A stretch of 64,000 nucleotides of DNA from Siphonodentalium dalli (GCA_032622095.1 CP136061.1:39745797-39809796), one strand, 5' to 3'. Counted from the stretch's first letter, positions 1-10,052 are shown. Notes: generated from the sequence alone by a model not told the origin. Made by a program: numbers and translations.

Positions 1-370
1 CTAGGGACAGAGTGGGACAAGCGACACATAAGCTTATATACCATATCGTTATGTCTAGTATTGAACTGCGTCCCGATATAAACTCTTTGGACAGAGCGGT
101 ACAGAAACTTATATACGATATCGTTATGTCTAGTTTTTAACTACGTCCCACTAGAAACTCTTGGGACAGAGTGGGACAAGCAGTACAGAAGCTTATATAC
201 CATATCGTTATGTCTAGTATTTAACTGCGTCCCACTAGAAACTCTTGGGACAGAGCGGTACAGAAGCTTATATAAGATATTGTCATTTCTGGTAATTACC
301 TGCGTCCCACTAGAAACTCTTGCGACTGAGGGGGGGGGGGCAAGTGGTACAGAGGCTTATATACGATATC
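1..370. repeat. Degenerate tandem repeat, about 76-85 bp unit
   Basis: Motifs such as GGGACAGAGTGGGACAAGC, CTTATATACGATATCGTTATG and CTGCGTCCCACTAGAAACTC recur in the same order four to five times with small length changes. The array runs off the left edge. It ends after a run of ten G near 331-341. No coding frame is supported. Confidence 0.85.
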
Positions 371-1232
371 TTGTATTAACTATGTCAATTTGTTATGTCT
401 GAACTTACGACTGAAATGCAATCCAGTGGCTTCCGATGCCCCATCGATTGATCAGATAGCCTGTCCATTGATCCGAGACCCCATCGATTGATGAATGGCA
501 TCGGCTCAATGCACTTATCACGAGGCAAGGGCCTATAGTAAACGAAATTAGCAGCATTTGACGACCAACACCGATCCGTGTCCTGGCATAATTTTCATGC
601 ATTTCTTGTTTGCTTCCGGTTATTTGTGTCCCAATCAATCGCCTCCCACGATGTAAACACATCCAGGCATTGCTTTCATTATAACGCCGATCACTGGGTT
701 TCGATGTGTTAATTCTAAATCCATATTCCCAACACTCAAGTCTTATTAAAATCAGACTAACTCGTATTTAAAATTCTGATGCGCAAATTTAAAACTGAGC
801 GAAAAATAGTGCGACTCAAATTGGTTAGCGAATTTACAGTTGGAATAAGAGGGTGTGTTCATGGGCAATGAGTTTAAATGCTCCACGAACTTGTATCGAA
901 TAGTACGTGTGTGTGTGTGTGTGTTCATAGATAATGTTGCAACAACGCTGAACCAACAAATCAGCAAACCATGATGTATACATCTGAGAATTGGCAATGT
1001 ATGTATATATACACTGCTGAAATCACGTCTCAAATTTCACGACATTACTATTTATATTTAACCCCTATTATATTAAATGGATTATCCCAGTCAATTAAAA
1101 CCTATACATCGGAATTATCCATTATTTACTTGCAGGGATGTTAAGGTAATAAAAGCAGACGACAGATAACTAAAAGTGCAGAATGAGCCCTATTTATTTA
1201 GGGAAATATTTAGATAACAAGGCAAACAAATG
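371..1232. other. No gene seen; GT microsatellite and a dispersed repeat
   Basis: Short open frames here have no recognisable domain. A GT run lies near 903-922. The segment at 781-808 (core TTTAAAACTGAGCGAAAAAT) recurs at about 3248-3270, so it is a dispersed repeat. Confidence 0.6.
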
Positions 1233-1720
1233 GGCATTTGTTGAACTTATTATCTGAACAATTTATACGGGATAACTACTCATCAATGATGCTTTATTAT
1301 AGAATGGGTTAAACTTATTATCTGAACATTTCTTAAGGGATAACTACTCATCAATGATGCTTTAGTAAATAAAGGGTTAAACTTATTATCTGAACATTTC
1401 CTATGGGATAACTACTCATCAATGATGCTTTAGTATATAAAGGGTTAAACTTATTATCTGCACATTTCCTACGGGATAACTACTCATCAATGATGCTTTA
1501 GTATAGAGAGGGTTAAACTTATTATCTGAACATTTCCTATGGGATAACTACTCATCAATGATGCTTTAGTATAGAAAGGGTTAAACTTATTATCTAAACA
1601 TTTCCTATGGGATAACTACTCATCAATGATGCTTTAGTATATAAAGGGTTAAACTTATTATCTGAACATTTCCTACGGGATAACTACTCATCAATGATGC
1701 TGCAGTATAGAAAGGGTTAA
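1233..1720. repeat. 68-bp satellite, about 7 units
   Basis: A 68-bp unit starting AAACTTATTATCTGAACATT repeats at exact spacing (for example 1311, 1379, 1447). Units differ by a few bases. The array resumes at 2470-2575 after an inserted LINE 3' end. Confidence 0.95.
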
Positions 1721-2469
1721 GAGATATCTTTATTACCTCCAAGTATAGGAAAGACCAATATACATGACATATAAATACAGTTGGATTAAAGTGGGCTCCC
1801 CGCGCCAGTGTGGTGGGCCGTTATGTACAAGTATGGAGAGGTGTTGGAAACCACGAGAGTGAAGCATATATGCATTTGAATGTTCACTACAGCTTTTGTT
1901 GCAGGAAAATCTGATTTGTCCAACAGATATGAAAGTTAGTCGTTACAACATGAGTGGGTGTTGAGAAGATAATTACAATGGACGTGACATGGGTTGCTGT
2001 ACGCCATTCCTTACCATTGTGCTGAGAACGTACAGGAACTTCGCAGAATATAGTACTAGTTCCTTGAGGCAGTGAGATATGTGTTCTGTTAGGGTTTCCA
2101 GAGAACTTCCGATGAGGGTTGCTACCAGGTCATCTCTGGCTAACGACGCAAGGTGAAAATATTCGGGTATGCCGAAACGAGAGATAATCCCTTCCCAAAA
2201 AGAGTTTCTAATAATGAGTGCGGCTGGAGAAGGGCATACGAACATGTCGTGGTCGATTTCGTTCGAGTACACTTCGCTGCAGAGATGACACACTAAATGG
2301 TTGGCATAGGTAGTCCTGTTGAGAAGCAGTACTAAGTGTTTGAGATATTTCAACATGTGAGCGTTTCCATGAAGAAGTTTCCAGACTGCCCAGTTTGATA
2401 GGGGATTAGGGTGAACTTTCCACAGAATTCGCAAGGATGGATCGGACGAAACTTTGGTCTGCCACGAGG
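1721..2469 (-). mobile_element. 5'-truncated non-LTR retrotransposon (LINE) 3' end inserted in the 68-bp satellite
   Basis: On the minus strand the segment starts inside a LINE C-terminal coding region and ends with a 3' tail read as GGAGGTAATAAAGATATC. The same GGAGG-(A)TAAAG tail type ends the LINEs near 21.35, 29.34 and 62.45 kb, so they belong to one family. Satellite sequence abuts both sides. A 28-bp near-identical satellite piece at each edge could be the target duplication or just adjacent satellite units. Confidence 0.8.
1973..2469 (-). pseudogene. LINE reverse-transcriptase C-terminal domain fragment
   Basis: The open frame reads through the whole retained coding part. It shares with the 20.3-kb and 61.8-kb fragments a zinc-knuckle-like motif, C-x2-C...H-x4-C (CHLC, then H and C about 11 and 16 residues later), followed by a Phe/Trp-rich tail. 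This arrangement is typical of the region after the RT domain in non-LTR elements. No RT catalytic motif is present, so it is a dead 5'-truncated copy. The family assignment (Jockey/I/CR1-like) is inference. Confidence 0.75.
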
Positions 2470-2575
2470 AAATGATGCTTTAGTAAATAAAGGGTTAAAC
2501 TTATTATCTGAACATTTTCTATGGGATAACTACTCATCAATGATGCTTTAGTAATAGAAAGAGTTAAATACCATC
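2470..2575. repeat. Continuation of the 68-bp satellite
   Basis: About 1.5 units match the array at 1233-1720. They are separated from it only by the LINE insertion. Confidence 0.9.
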
Positions 2576-3976
2576 AAGAACAGTCGATATATCAACATGA
2601 ACCAATCTTATATAAACAAATGTGTATACATTCTACACATTACTGTAAGATTTGCATTTAATTTTAAACAAAATTGTGTATAAATGACACATGATATATT
2701 TGTGTGGAATTTTCTCAACATTGAATATCAGAGAATATGTGAGTATATTATTGTTAGTAGATGAGATATGTTCTATTAGAGCCACAAGCCTCGTAAAAGC
2801 TACTATATTATAAACCTCACAGCAGCTTTAAAACTTTGTGCTACACAATTTTGTGCTGTTCAGTTTTGACACAAACACAGTGTATACAACACATTTTAAA
2901 GCCACTGCCAATGTTTGTTCTGTGATAGCCTTGAACAGTTTTGTTTCTCCAATAGAACACATGTCATCTAATAACTATGATATCATAATACACTCATATT
3001 CAACGCTGAGGAAATTCCACCGACACATACATGGCATGTGTCTTTTCTACACAATTGATAACATGTAACACATATTGTGTAGAATATATATACATTTTTC
3101 TAAGAGTGTACGTCGCGATCGTGTCTAAATATACATAATCCAGGGACAATTGAGAACCTGAATAACCAGAAGATGCACGACTTTAGCGAAAACAGTATTG
3201 TCAGTGTTGATATCGCGCAGGATGGTGCGCAAAATAAAATTGCGCGAATTTAAAACTGAGCGAAAAATAATACTGATATAGAACAAGCTACACGTTCTAT
3301 AATCTAAGTTAAATATCAGACAATGCCATTACTTCCAAGAAACACTACGTCAGTGTCAACCAATCAAAAACATTCAACGGTAAAGCGACCAGCATGCAAT
3401 CAGGCGATGGTCGTAATTCCTATTCAGCGAATGCGACTCCTGCAAACATCGTCACATAGCTAAAATAGCGTAATAACTATCACATGCAGGGGGGGGGGGG
3501 GTCGGAAAAAAATTCCAGACACGTATGCTACTTTTTTGCCGATTACCACATTTTGGACCCACCCACCCCCGACCCCAATTTTTTTTCCATTTCATAGAGT
3601 TTTTTCCAGCCATGTTTTGACACCCAACCCCTTGTGGAACGCAAAACACAAACATACAGAGAAAACCAGGACCAACCCTCCTACATTGAGATTCAGTGAA
3701 TCTAGAAATGAACAGCAGGACTGATCTCTAGCAGTATATATTCTTGACTACAGTGTATGTTGTCCCTAGAAACATGAGTCAAACACTTACAGATGTAAAT
3801 GTTGCAGATAACATGGCAGTTCAGTCAGACAGACTCTGACCCAGTAGACCACACTGCAGTTTTTGACGGCCTCCCAAGATATGGCATCATTAATCGTTTT
3901 TGTTAAATATCATATTTCCACAGCTCTGCAGTCAATTTATTTTAAAGCTTAGTATATGAATAGAGCATGGCTTGGA
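2576..3976. other. No gene seen
   Basis: AT-rich unique-looking sequence. It contains the dispersed repeat at 3241-3270, a 12-G run near 3489 and C-rich runs near 3557-3577. Short open frames on both strands overlap low-complexity runs and carry no recognisable domain. Confidence 0.5.
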
Positions 3977-4081
3977 GTTGACTACGCGAATGTAGTGGCC
4001 AGTGGGAAGGGTGTAGTTCATGAGCCGATGGCGAGTTAACTACACCATTCCCACTGGCCACTATATTCGCGTAGTCAACGA
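3977..4081. repeat. 105-bp palindrome (hairpin MITE-like)
   Basis: The arm GTTGACTACGCGAATGTAGT at 3977 is matched by its reverse complement ending at 4081. The arms run about 43 bp with few mismatches around a loop of about 17 bp. No flanking duplication could be defined. Confidence 0.85.
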
Positions 4082-5290
4082 CAAGATATGTTCTAATCAT
4101 TATATTATATCGAACATTTATAGACAAACTGACGTTCTAATATTTATATACCATCGCACATTTTATTGCTAAACTGAAGTCATTGTATTTTATCCAGATT
4201 GCATTCAATTTCCTTCTCGTCACAAAACCTATTATTAAAGCAGCTTTATTGCAATTGTGAATAGCAGCTAAGCATGAGTGGGTAACCGGTCACTGATACA
4301 GCGCGCACGGTTAATCATAATTAATAGTCACTGTTTTAGTGCCAAATATGTGTGGTAGTCCTTTTTAGAGACCTTTTTAGTTTTTGTGTTTTGTTACTTT
4401 TTTATGGAATTTTATAAAAAATATTATATCTATACACCAGGTAGGTGATATTGCTCTACACCAGATAGGTGATTTTGTTTTACACAAGATAGGTGGTATT
4501 GTTTTACACCAGATAGGTGATTGTATTATATCAGATAGGTTAAATTATTATATGCTACGTGCCACCCATAGTCATTAGACATTACTAAAACATGTTTATC
4601 GCACATATAGCAATACACTAGAGCACACATGAGCACCAATGGGAAATCAAAGAAAGTTAATGATATGATATAACGTTCACAGTTTATCTTGTATGAAATT
4701 CAGGAATCTTGTATGAGTTCAGAAAAGGCATTATTTCTATTGGACTGCTCACGTGTAGCATGTAAGAGTAAAGCATATAATAAGAAACAAACCTACACTT
4801 TTAGTAGAAACCTGTATTAACTCATTCATGAGATTGTGAATTATTACCATTTTCTATCTCTTTTGTCACATATGAGATAATTGTGTTATCCACTCACAAG
4901 TCTAGGTATGTTACATGTTTTTTTCTGTATACATCAGTGTTTAATATCCATGTTTGACCAGATTTGGCATTAAATTTATTTCTTTAAAGTTATCCTTATT
5001 TGATGTTAATTACATAGAATACTGCATGGGCGATTCGGCTGCATTAAGAATACTTCCCCTTGTCCTAATGAGGCACAAACCAACATCCAATGGCCCTAGT
5101 GTGTTTTAGTGTTGCTGCAGTTCCTTATTATTGATTTCTTAGTGTTACAAACCAGTACAAACTTGCCTTGGGCTTATTTTGACACCCACCACCCCCAGCC
5201 TACGTGTCGGGAAAAAAACAATTCTCCCCCGCCCCATGCATTACTAACAGACAAGTGTTTATATTTGTTTTAAACAAATTTAAAATTAAA
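4082..5290. other. No gene seen; small 28-bp tandem at about 4430-4545
   Basis: Four units of a sequence like TACACCAGATAGGTGATATT lie at 4430-4545. They create a repetitive open frame that I do not regard as a gene. The rest is AT-rich with no recognisable feature. Confidence 0.55.
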
Positions 5291-5366
5291 ACCGCTTTGG
5301 GTTAGAGACTTGATTGGTGACGTAGGTTCCGCTTTGGGTTAGAGACTTGATTGGTGACGTATGTTC
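5291..5366. repeat. About 40-bp tandem duplication
   Basis: CCGCTTTGGGTTAGAGACTT plus the following bases occurs twice in direct orientation. An 81-residue open frame begins in the second copy (5347-5592). It has no recognisable domain. Confidence 0.85.
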
Positions 5367-5635
5367 CTTGCCCTGGGTAAAAGTCACGGCGACTGAGTCC
5401 CCAAATTATATGATGATTAAATTAAAATGTGGTGCGTGTGTACTTCATTTGCCTTGCACGAGCGATCAGCACGCGCTTGCGATATGTAATGAAGGTATCA
5501 GGTTTGTTCTGGACCAAACCTCTTATTCCCCCGGGGCTTCACAAATTATAGTCCTACACATAGACGCTAATATCCGATTGGGGACACCATAACACTGATA
5601 AGAGAACGCGCGCGGGTTGATGTATCTCCCGTAGC

Positions 5636-6050
5636 TACCCTCAAAGGGACTGTGCCTTATCGGTGCTACTATTAGCCCCGTATCGAGTCCATATCACACG
5701 GTCTATATCTGTTAATCGCAGCTTGGTTTGGACAACTCTCATCTCTAATCTATGTTCATTGCTATTTCTGGTAATATCTTGACTGGATTAGTTAACTTTG
5801 GATTATCATGAGACGCTCTATTCTCGGAACTCGATACACAATATTTATGACCGATCACGAACGAATTCAATTTTCTATATCATAATTATGATCATTTCAT
5901 TCCCGTTTGATTTGAGTTCTGAGACTATATAATAGTCTCTATCCCAATTTGTTTCGCAGAATGCGTTAAACCATCATGTGTGCTGTTTATGTAGATGTAG
6001 TAGAAAATGACATGGGAAGTTTTTATGATCAGATTTTAATTTCAAAAGAG
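5636..6050 (+). repeat. Diverged duplicate of the segment at about 12818-13870
   Basis: Blocks such as TATCTGTTAATCG and TTGGTTTGGACAACTCTC, and the later TGTGTGCTGTTT block, occur in the same order near 5700-5990 and near 12880-13810. The right-hand copy carries extra inserted sequence. The two copies lie on either side of the foldback element. Confidence 0.7.
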
Positions 6051-6297
6051 ATACAGTTTATACTATCTTTTCAGGTTTTGCAGAGCGCCCAAACTTCAAT
6101 AGATTACCGATGACAAAGAGTAGGATGGGATACTGTTATTTACAAGATACACATGAATAGTACAAACATAGTTACCTGATCGGCATCAACGTATGTTTTT
6201 CGCGGTCGTCAAAAGCAAAGACATGCGTGAAACTGATAAGTTTGTATGCAGACGCTATAGCGGCTATACCAACGGGAGGAATTTAGCATTATCTTAA

Positions 6298-6794
6298 AGT
6301 GATCTGAAATACTCCATGATTAAATAGAAATTGAGAATAATCTTGATCAAAGTAGTTATTGTTTTCGAATATAATCAAATTGACATTACACACCGTCATT
6401 CTTATATATGAATTAAGTGCAGCTAGCAAAATCATTTGTGTTAGTTTATCGCCGAAGGTGGCGTCCCTAATCGAAATGTAACTATTTATAATTGAGCATA
6501 GTTCAGACGATGTTTTCTATGGATTGTATGGTCGATTTCTTTGAAATTTCGGCGATGTTAGTAGAATGATATATTCCACGGGTAGAATATATAGCGCCTG
6601 AGTAGTAACTTAACAATTTCGCGCACCCGAACAAGTCTATAATATGTCTTTAATATCGGCGAAAATCTCAAGCAAATCGACCTTACCACTCCATAGAAAA
6701 CGTCGTCCGAACTACGCTCACTTGTAAATATTTACTTCTAGATTCGGGACGCAACTATCGGCGATAAACTAACGAAAACTATTTCGAGAGTACC

Positions 6795-6846
<52 letters not shown>

Positions 6847-6951
6847 TGGTGTGTGTTTTCCATTTGGATATAATATTGCAAAAATAACTGCTTTGAACAA
6901 GATTATTCTCCATTTCTATTTGATCACCCTACCGGAGTGTTTCACATCACA
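6298..6951. mobile_element. TTAA-flanked foldback MITE, family AGTGATGTGAAACACTCC
   Basis: Almost the whole 654 bp folds on itself. The left half (AGTGATCTGAAATACTCC, GTTAGTTTATCGCCG) is matched in reverse by the right half, ending GGAGTGTTTCACATCAC. A TA run (6799-6842) lies near the right end. TTAA precedes the left end; the right end is slightly decayed. Related copies are at 49589, 52922 and 63665. There is no coding capacity, so it is non-autonomous. Confidence 0.85.
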
Positions 6952-7149
6952 TTCAAGAACTAATACGTGTAGGTATTTAAAAATATGTTTGTACTAGCGG
7001 CGATGTATATCTTCTATAAGGAAGCGGGACCACCTGGTTCAGGAATAAACATACCCGGACGTATTTTGGGTCGGGTTCAGGGTCGGGTTGTCCCATAATT
7101 TGAATAAATATTTTTTGTCGTATACAAAATGTTTCTTCACATTTTAAAA

Positions 7150-7346
7150 TGTAAAAGACCGCTCGAACTCCACGGTTTGATCGCTTGGACTCCACGGTTT
7201 GACCGCTCGAACTCCACGATTTGACCGTTCGAACTCTATGGTTTGACCGCTCGGACTCCATGGTTTGACCGCTCGAACTCCATGGTTTGACCGCTCGAAC
7301 ACCATGGTTTGACCGCTTGAACTACATGGTTTGGTCGCTCGAACTA
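7150..7346. repeat. 22-23-bp satellite (left of the foldback element)
   Basis: About nine direct copies of a unit like GACCGCTCGAACTCCATGGT. The identical unit continues in the same orientation at 12049-12262. This suggests the foldback element inserted into one pre-existing array. Open frames here are artefacts of the repeat. Confidence 0.95.
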
Positions 7347-7352
7347 CATGAT
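7347..7352. other. Target site duplication CATGAT, left copy
   Basis: CATGAT directly precedes the terminus TGATGATACCGGGCCCG. The same hexamer directly follows the inverted terminus at 12043-12048. A perfect 6-bp duplication marks transposition rather than simple palindrome formation. Confidence 0.85.
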
Positions 7353-7715
7353 TGATGATACCGGGCCCGTTTGGTTGCAAATCAGGAACGATAACTCTAT
7401 CCGACCTATATGCAGTACTACCGTTGGTGTTTGACCTATATTCTCCGCCCACGCGTCGGTCTATTTGTACCGGTTGGACATGTCCGGACATGACCCGCTG
7501 GTTATATCCAGATTTCTCCATATGAATGGTATATTATCTACATGTATATCACGTGATGATCTCGGTGGGGTAGCTTCAGTCTTGAATATTAAAGGGATAC
7601 TAGTCTCTCACGGGGGATGATTATTAAAGTGACACTCACTATGGATGAATGTTAAAGTAACACATGGCGCACACTGTGGGATAATGTTAAAGTGACACTC
7701 GCATTGAAAACTCCC

Positions 7716-7935
7716 AAAAAGTTCAAAAAGGTCAAAAAGTTCAAAAAGGTCAAAAAGTTCAAAAAGTTCAAAAAGTTCAAAAAGTTCAAAAATTTCAAAA
7801 ACTTCAAAAAGTTCAAAAAGTTCAAAAATTTCAAAAACTTACAAAATTTCAAAAATTTCGAAAAACTTCAAAAACTTCAAAAACTTCACAAATTTCACAA
7901 ATTTCACAAATTTCACAAAAACTTCAAAAATTAAA
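7716..7935. repeat. 9-bp tandem repeat (GTTCAAAAA), left TIR
   Basis: About 20 copies of GTTCAAAAA and variants. The repeat keeps all frames open and makes false Phe/Lys proteins on both strands. The mirror copy is at about 11470-11690. Confidence 0.95.
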
Positions 7936-7960
7936 CTAAATTCAGGATTTAGTCATAAAT

Positions 7961-8043
7961 GTGACCCGCTATATCAAATCCAGTCGGAAGTCGGGATTTT
8001 TTTTATCCTGTGCCAATGCATTCTCTTATATATGCGAGTCGAC
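7961..8043 (+). mobile_element. Captured half of the TGTGACCCGCC/hairpin MITE inside the left TIR
   Basis: From GTGACCCGCTATATCAAATC through GTGCCAATGCATTCTC to the arm end GAGTCGAC, this matches the left half of the complete MITE at 46009-46470 (also 18591 and 18783). The second hairpin arm is missing; a CGG run replaces it. The mirror image lies at 11370-11452. Confidence 0.85.
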
Positions 8044-8050
8044 CAGCCGC

Positions 8051-8052
8051 CC

Positions 8053-8126
<74 letters not shown>

Positions 8127-8180
8127 TGTAATGCGCATGTCAACGCCGCGCCGCCGGCGGCGGCGGCGGCGGCAACTACA
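8051..8180. repeat. CGG trinucleotide runs, left TIR
   Basis: A CGG run of roughly 25 units, then GCGCATGTCAACGCC and a second short CGG run. The right-hand equivalent (11281-11360) has only about nine units in the main run. This length difference separates otherwise matching arms. Confidence 0.95.
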
Positions 8181-8231
8181 TAATCCTATGGCATGCAAAG
8201 AAATTGGCGGCGGCGGCGGTTAAGGATTTAG

Positions 8232-8618
8232 TCAGTGATGATACTGTTGTTGTTGGTGGTGTTGTTGTTGGTGTTGTTGTTGTTGTTGGTGGTGGTGTTG
8301 TTGTTGTTGTTGGTGTTGTTGTTGTTGTTGGTGTTGTTGTTGTTGTTGTTGTGGCTGATGATACTGTTGTTGTTGTTGGTGTTGTTGTTGTTGTTGGTGT
8401 TGTTGTTGTTGTTGTTGTGGCTGATGATACTGTTGTTGTTGTTGGTGTTGTTGTTGTTGTTGTTGTTGGTGTTGTTGGTGTTGTTGTTGTTGTTGTGGCT
8501 GATGATACTGTTGTTGTTGTTGTTGTTGTTCTGAAGGCGTGTGTTTAACTTTGATATGACGCTTCAAACTATCTTGCCAAGCATAGACACTTAAGCACTC
8601 TTCACATTGATACTTCAT
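8232..8618 (-). CDS. C2H2 zinc-finger protein with poly-Gln/His tail (left TIR copy)
   Basis: A 128-residue frame starts at an ATG with MKYQCEEC. Residues 4-26 form one canonical C2H2 finger, C-x2-C-x12-H-x4-H (Cys5, Cys8, His21, His26), with the usual aromatic and Leu core positions. The rest, from about residue 30, is Gln-rich with His-Gln breaks and a repeated YHQPQ block, encoded by CAA/CAC/CAG runs. A TATA box lies 45 bp upstream. The right TIR copy (10831-11226) has the same first ~85 residues and differs only in tract length. A single finger plus poly-Gln suggests nucleic-acid or protein binding, perhaps a transcription regulator. That role is inference. The Leu- and Val-rich frames on the other strand are shadows. 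Confidence 0.65.
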   Translation of the reverse strand: MKYQCEECLSVYAWQDSLKRHIKVKHTPSEQQQQQQQYHQPQQQQQHQQHQQQQQQQHQQQQQYHQPQQQQQQHQQQQQHQQQQQYHQPQQQQQQHQQQQQHQQQQQHHHQQQQQHQQQHHQQQQYHH

Positions 8619-8662
8619 TTTCCTATATAATCAGTGAAATCGAGCGTTCTTCTATGCACCTA

Positions 8663-8672
8663 TATTTATATA
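8663..8672 (-). promoter_or_regulatory. TATA box of the left zinc-finger gene
   Basis: Reads TATATAAATA on the minus strand, 45 bp before the ATG at 8618. This is ordinary RNA polymerase II core promoter spacing for a very short 5' leader. The mirror copy is at 10777-10786. Confidence 0.55.
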
Positions 8673-8699
8673 GAACAGAAACAAGGGAAACGTGGTGGA

Positions 8700-8912
8700 C
8701 TAGTTAACTAGTTCAGGCTGTCGTTCACAACGTCTCTTAGTGTTGTTTGTACTGGATACAAATTTATCACATTGGCTACAATACAACCTACCTATCCAAA
8801 TGTCAATGCAATTATGAGTGAATTCAATATGAGAGTATATATATAAGCATTTGTATCGACATCTCGTGAATCTATCGAAATATCTTACTTCTCTTTCCAA
8901 ATTGCGTAATAA
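8700..8912 (-). other. Unassigned 66-70-codon open frame in the left TIR
   Basis: The open frame has no ATG. It includes a C-x2-C pair (CSQC) and several other Cys. The copy at 10537-10749 has the same translation throughout. It lies directly upstream of the zinc-finger gene's TATA box on the same strand. It could be an exon or simply upstream regulatory DNA. I would not call it a gene. Confidence 0.3.
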
Positions 8913-9103
8913 TTATGTTGAGGTTCAGTGGGTACGTCCTATATATCCAGCTGAAGGCAGACTGGACAATTGCTTCCTCTGATGTACAGTTAGTTTGAAT
9001 CAGTAAACATATGCACATGATTGTGTCTGTGCAACTTGAAACAATACAATTAAAATCTGGTCGTTTTCGGCGGCGGCCGTAATGCGCATGTCAACGCCAC
9101 GCC

Positions 9104-9130
9104 GCCGGCGGCGGCGGCGGCGGCGGCGGT
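9104..9130. repeat. GGC run at the inner part of the left TIR
   Basis: About nine GGC units followed by TTAAGGATTTAGTCA. The right TIR has about 17 units at 10292-10345. The string AAGGATTTAGTCA follows a GGC run at 8222 as well, so it is a repeated module within the TIR. Confidence 0.9.
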
Positions 9131-9266
9131 TAAGGATTTAGTCACAAATATGGCTTGTTTCCATTCATCGGAAAACTATGGGGGTAAGGTGGTGAGCGCC
9201 ACCGAAAAAAGCAAGTGAGCGAGGGAAAAAAGAGAAAAATAACATGACAAGTGGTACATAGCACAA

Positions 9267-9272
9267 TTTATT
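9267..9272 (-). terminator. Candidate polyadenylation signal for the Bcl-2-like gene
   Basis: Reads AATAAA on the minus strand. It is 155 bp past the unspliced stop codon and 8 bp past the stop of the candidate second exon. Position and orientation fit the gene; use is not shown. Confidence 0.5.
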
Positions 9273-9279
9273 ATATTAA

Positions 9280-9369
9280 CTATTCACTGTCACTTTCGTC
9301 CGAATTGTCATCACTTTCGTCAGATGTGTCATTTGTTTCGTCCATGAACTTTTCTAGCAATGGTCTGTA
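9280..9369 (-). CDS. Candidate second exon: acidic Ser/Asp/Glu C-terminal tail
   Basis: Minus-strand frame of 29 codons plus TAG, rich in Asp, Glu and Ser (pattern DESDDNSDESDSE). It is preceded by an AG acceptor at 9370-9371. An in-frame GT donor (GTAAAT) lies at 9450 after Bcl-2 codon 196. Joining them would keep phase 0 and replace the last seven residues by this acidic tail. Base composition looks coding, unlike the TA repeat beside it. The alternative is that it is a separate remnant, or untranslated. Confidence 0.4.
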   Translation of the reverse strand, partial: YRPLLEKFMDETNDTSDESDDNSDESDSE

Positions 9370-9370
9370 C

Positions 9371-9419
<49 letters not shown>

Positions 9420-9450
9420 ATTGATATTAATATGTTTGCCAATAATTTAC
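9370..9450 (-). other. Candidate 81-bp intron containing a TA run
   Basis: Minus-strand GTAAAT at 9450 and TTAAAG at 9370 bound an 81-bp AT-rich segment that includes the TA microsatellite (about 9375-9413). The length is a multiple of three and the phase is 0. The acceptor lacks a clear pyrimidine tract, which lowers confidence. Confidence 0.35.
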
Positions 9451-10038
9451 ACATCCATGAATCGATCTGAAAACATTATGGTTCATTGTCAACATTTTTG
9501 ACGAGTAGTTGTCAATATTTAGACATTCCTGGAAGAAATTATCCCAACTGCCTTCCCGTTCGACCCATTGGTCAGTGTATAATGTCACGATAGTGTGTGC
9601 CCATTGCACAATTTCGCTGACCAATGAGAAGTCGTCGTCTTTGTATGCTTTTAAACACATTTTTCCTGTGAACAGGAATGCAGCCATTATTCTCTCCCAT
9701 GTGTAGGGGCCATCTTCCCGAAATATATTGTCCAACAAGTCACTAAATATATAGGGAAAATGATCCCTATCGTAATTGTCCAATTTCCCTGTCAGCTCAT
9801 TTAACAGCCACATGTTATAATTTTCCATCTGTTGAAGTATTCTTCTTGTGCAGTCACGTATTTCATCTAACTCTGATAAATAAAAGTTAATAGTGTCTGG
9901 GTAATGAAAGCCGTTTCTCAGAATGATATGCCTGACATAACTTTTCATCAAATATTTCGTAACTGCGCCAACTTCCATACTGTTCAATTTCTTGAGCTGT
10001 GTATCCATTATTATTTTTTTCCCTTCTACGTCAGACAT
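9427..10038 (-). CDS. Bcl-2 family apoptosis regulator-like protein
   Basis: 203 residues, the only sizeable gene in the unique centre of the foldback element. Residues 105-127 match the BH1 region: FRED-G..TWER followed by FLFTGKMC. Residues 158-170 match BH2 (WVEREGSWDNFF), with the W-x6-W-x2-F spacing of the family. An amphipathic helix at about 25-43 resembles BH4/helix 1. A degenerate BH3-like helix is at about 66-80, with Met and Glu where Gly-Asp is usual. The BH1 glycine of NWGR is Glu here. No hydrophobic C-terminal anchor is visible, so a soluble form is likely unless spliced differently. Length fits the family (about 180-240). Bcl-2 proteins control mitochondrial outer-membrane permeability; pro- or anti-death activity cannot be told from sequence. 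Start chosen at the first ATG (MSDVEG), just below a CCAAT/AP-1/TATA-like cluster. Confidence 0.82.
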   Translation of the reverse strand: MSDVEGKKIIMDTQLKKLNSMEVGAVTKYLMKSYVRHIILRNGFHYPDTINFYLSELDEIRDCTRRILQQMENYNMWLLNELTGKLDNYDRDHFPYIFSDLLDNIFREDGPYTWERIMAAFLFTGKMCLKAYKDDDFSLVSEIVQWAHTIVTLYTDQWVEREGSWDNFFQECLNIDNYSSKMLTMNHNVFRSIHGCVNYWQTY

Positions 10039-10052
10039 AAAATATCAACAGT

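Larger units (their letters stand above)
7353..9192. repeat. Left terminal inverted repeat, 1840 bp
   Basis: Matches 10231-12042 in reverse complement almost base for base. The visible differences are mostly microsatellite lengths: the CGG run at about 8051-8126 is much longer than its partner, while the GGC run at about 9104-9130 is shorter. Order from outside in: unique 200 bp, 9-bp A-rich repeat, half of the hairpin MITE, CGG run, zinc-finger gene, promoter, 66-residue open frame, CGG run. Confidence 0.95.

Noticed and set aside
7652-7934. Phe/Lys and Phe/Leu repeat proteins (also 11479-11787)
   Set aside because: Created by the 9-bp tandem; open in several frames at once with no normal composition.
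7974-8223. Poly-Ala frames of both strands at the CGG runs
   Set aside because: Trinucleotide repeat translated in any frame; no promoter, and it differs between TIR arms.
8204-8548. Poly-Val and poly-Leu frames in the TIRs (also 10901-11254)
   Set aside because: Opposite-strand shadows of the CAA-rich poly-Gln tract of the zinc-finger gene.
8700-8900. 66-residue protein with a C-x2-C pair as a stand-alone gene (also 10549-10749)
   Set aside because: No ATG start; the Cys pattern does not complete a zinc finger. Identity between arms is expected from the TIR. Kept only as an open frame.
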